A stretch of 14,532 bases of DNA, from NCBI GenBank assembly GCA_021833085.1, contig JAKBGL010000001.1, positions 38,137 to 52,668 of the forward strand. Reading direction: 5' to 3'. Of this stretch, positions 14,385 to 14,532 are shown in pieces. Numbering within the stretch: the stretch's first letter is position 1; each line of letters begins with the position of its first letter. Made by a program: the position numbers and the translations under genes. The notes under the pieces were generated by a model that was given only the letters and a program-made list of their open reading frames with translations, searched no databases and was not told the origin of the DNA. The stretch comes from Actinomycetes bacterium (GTDB lineage Bacteria; Actinomycetota; Acidimicrobiia; Acidimicrobiales; Acidimicrobiaceae).

Positions 14385-14532
14385 GGATAAACATCGACTC
14401 CGATTTAGCACGAGCTTATCTGAAAAGTTCAACTCTCGCCCCTTCCACCAAAGGCACTTATCGCTGGGTGATCAGTGCCACCTTTGGCATCGATTTGAAA
14501 GAAGGCCTTTCATTTCCTGGTTCGTTAGCTCT
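14363..14532 (+). CDS. Partial recombinase/integrase-like frame, no visible start
   Basis: Frame 2 is open from the TGA at 14360-14362 to the window end. From 14393 it reads IDSDLARAYLKSSTLAPSTK and continues GTYRWVISATFGIDL, which looks like the SAM-like core-binding domain at the N-terminus of tyrosine recombinases. The other two frames are stopped or of poor composition. There is no in-frame ATG, GTG or TTG before the GTG at 14468, which lies inside the recognisable part. A rare start (ATA or ATC near 14387-14393), a decayed gene, or frameshift expression from the ATG at 14359 are possible. The rest of the gene lies outside the window. The assignment is tentative. Confidence 0.35.

Overview
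The window looks like chromosomal DNA of an actinobacterium with unusually balanced base composition for that phylum. The C-terminal part of the DNA methylase and the calcineurin-like phosphoesterase resemble families I know mainly from Actinobacteria, and GTG and TTG starts with clear Shine-Dalgarno sequences are common. An Acidimicrobiia-type organism (Acidithrix/Ferrimicrobium-like) would fit, but that is inference from protein style and base composition, not a database match.

Layout. Bases 2-733 are the 3' end of an N6-adenine-type DNA methylase gene that enters from the left. It converges with a minus-strand pair: a group II PLP-dependent amino-acid decarboxylase (1125-2519) followed, with a 25-bp overlap, by a HIT-family hydrolase (739-1149). 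A MarR regulator (2717-3199, +) is divergent from this pair. The shared intergenic region holds a good sigma70-like promoter for the decarboxylase and a perfect 7-bp inverted repeat over the likely marR -35 box, which suggests local and self regulation. Next come a calcineurin-like phosphoesterase (3456-5078, -) and a patatin-like phospholipase (5485-6516, +), transcribed away from a 406-bp intergenic region. That region is packed with structure: a perfect 12-bp hairpin, two identical 57-bp tandem repeats each containing two dyads, a second related hairpin, another dyad and a 7-codon leader ORF.

The centre is a minus-strand set larB-larC-aldo/keto reductase-esterase (10556 down to 6649). LarB and LarC make and metallate the nickel-pincer nucleotide (NPN) cofactor; larE and larA are not in the window. 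The first three genes overlap by 4 and 11 bp and are probably co-translated. Inside larB lies a perfect 17-bp inverted repeat followed on the plus strand by T5, which is exactly the form of an intrinsic terminator but sits antisense inside a gene. hisS (10763-12037, +) is divergent from larB. It is followed by an APC-family amino-acid permease (12192-13634) closed by a strong intrinsic terminator.

The right end has an accessory flavour: a small Cys-motif protein of the DUF6788 type (13976-14317), a perfect 9-bp inverted repeat, and an open frame running off the window that resembles the N-terminal part of a tyrosine recombinase but has no visible standard start codon.

The most interesting unexplained items are the dyad-rich island at 5125-5290, the larB internal hairpin, and the start-less recombinase-like frame. 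I did not find a complete novel multi-gene system that I could defend.
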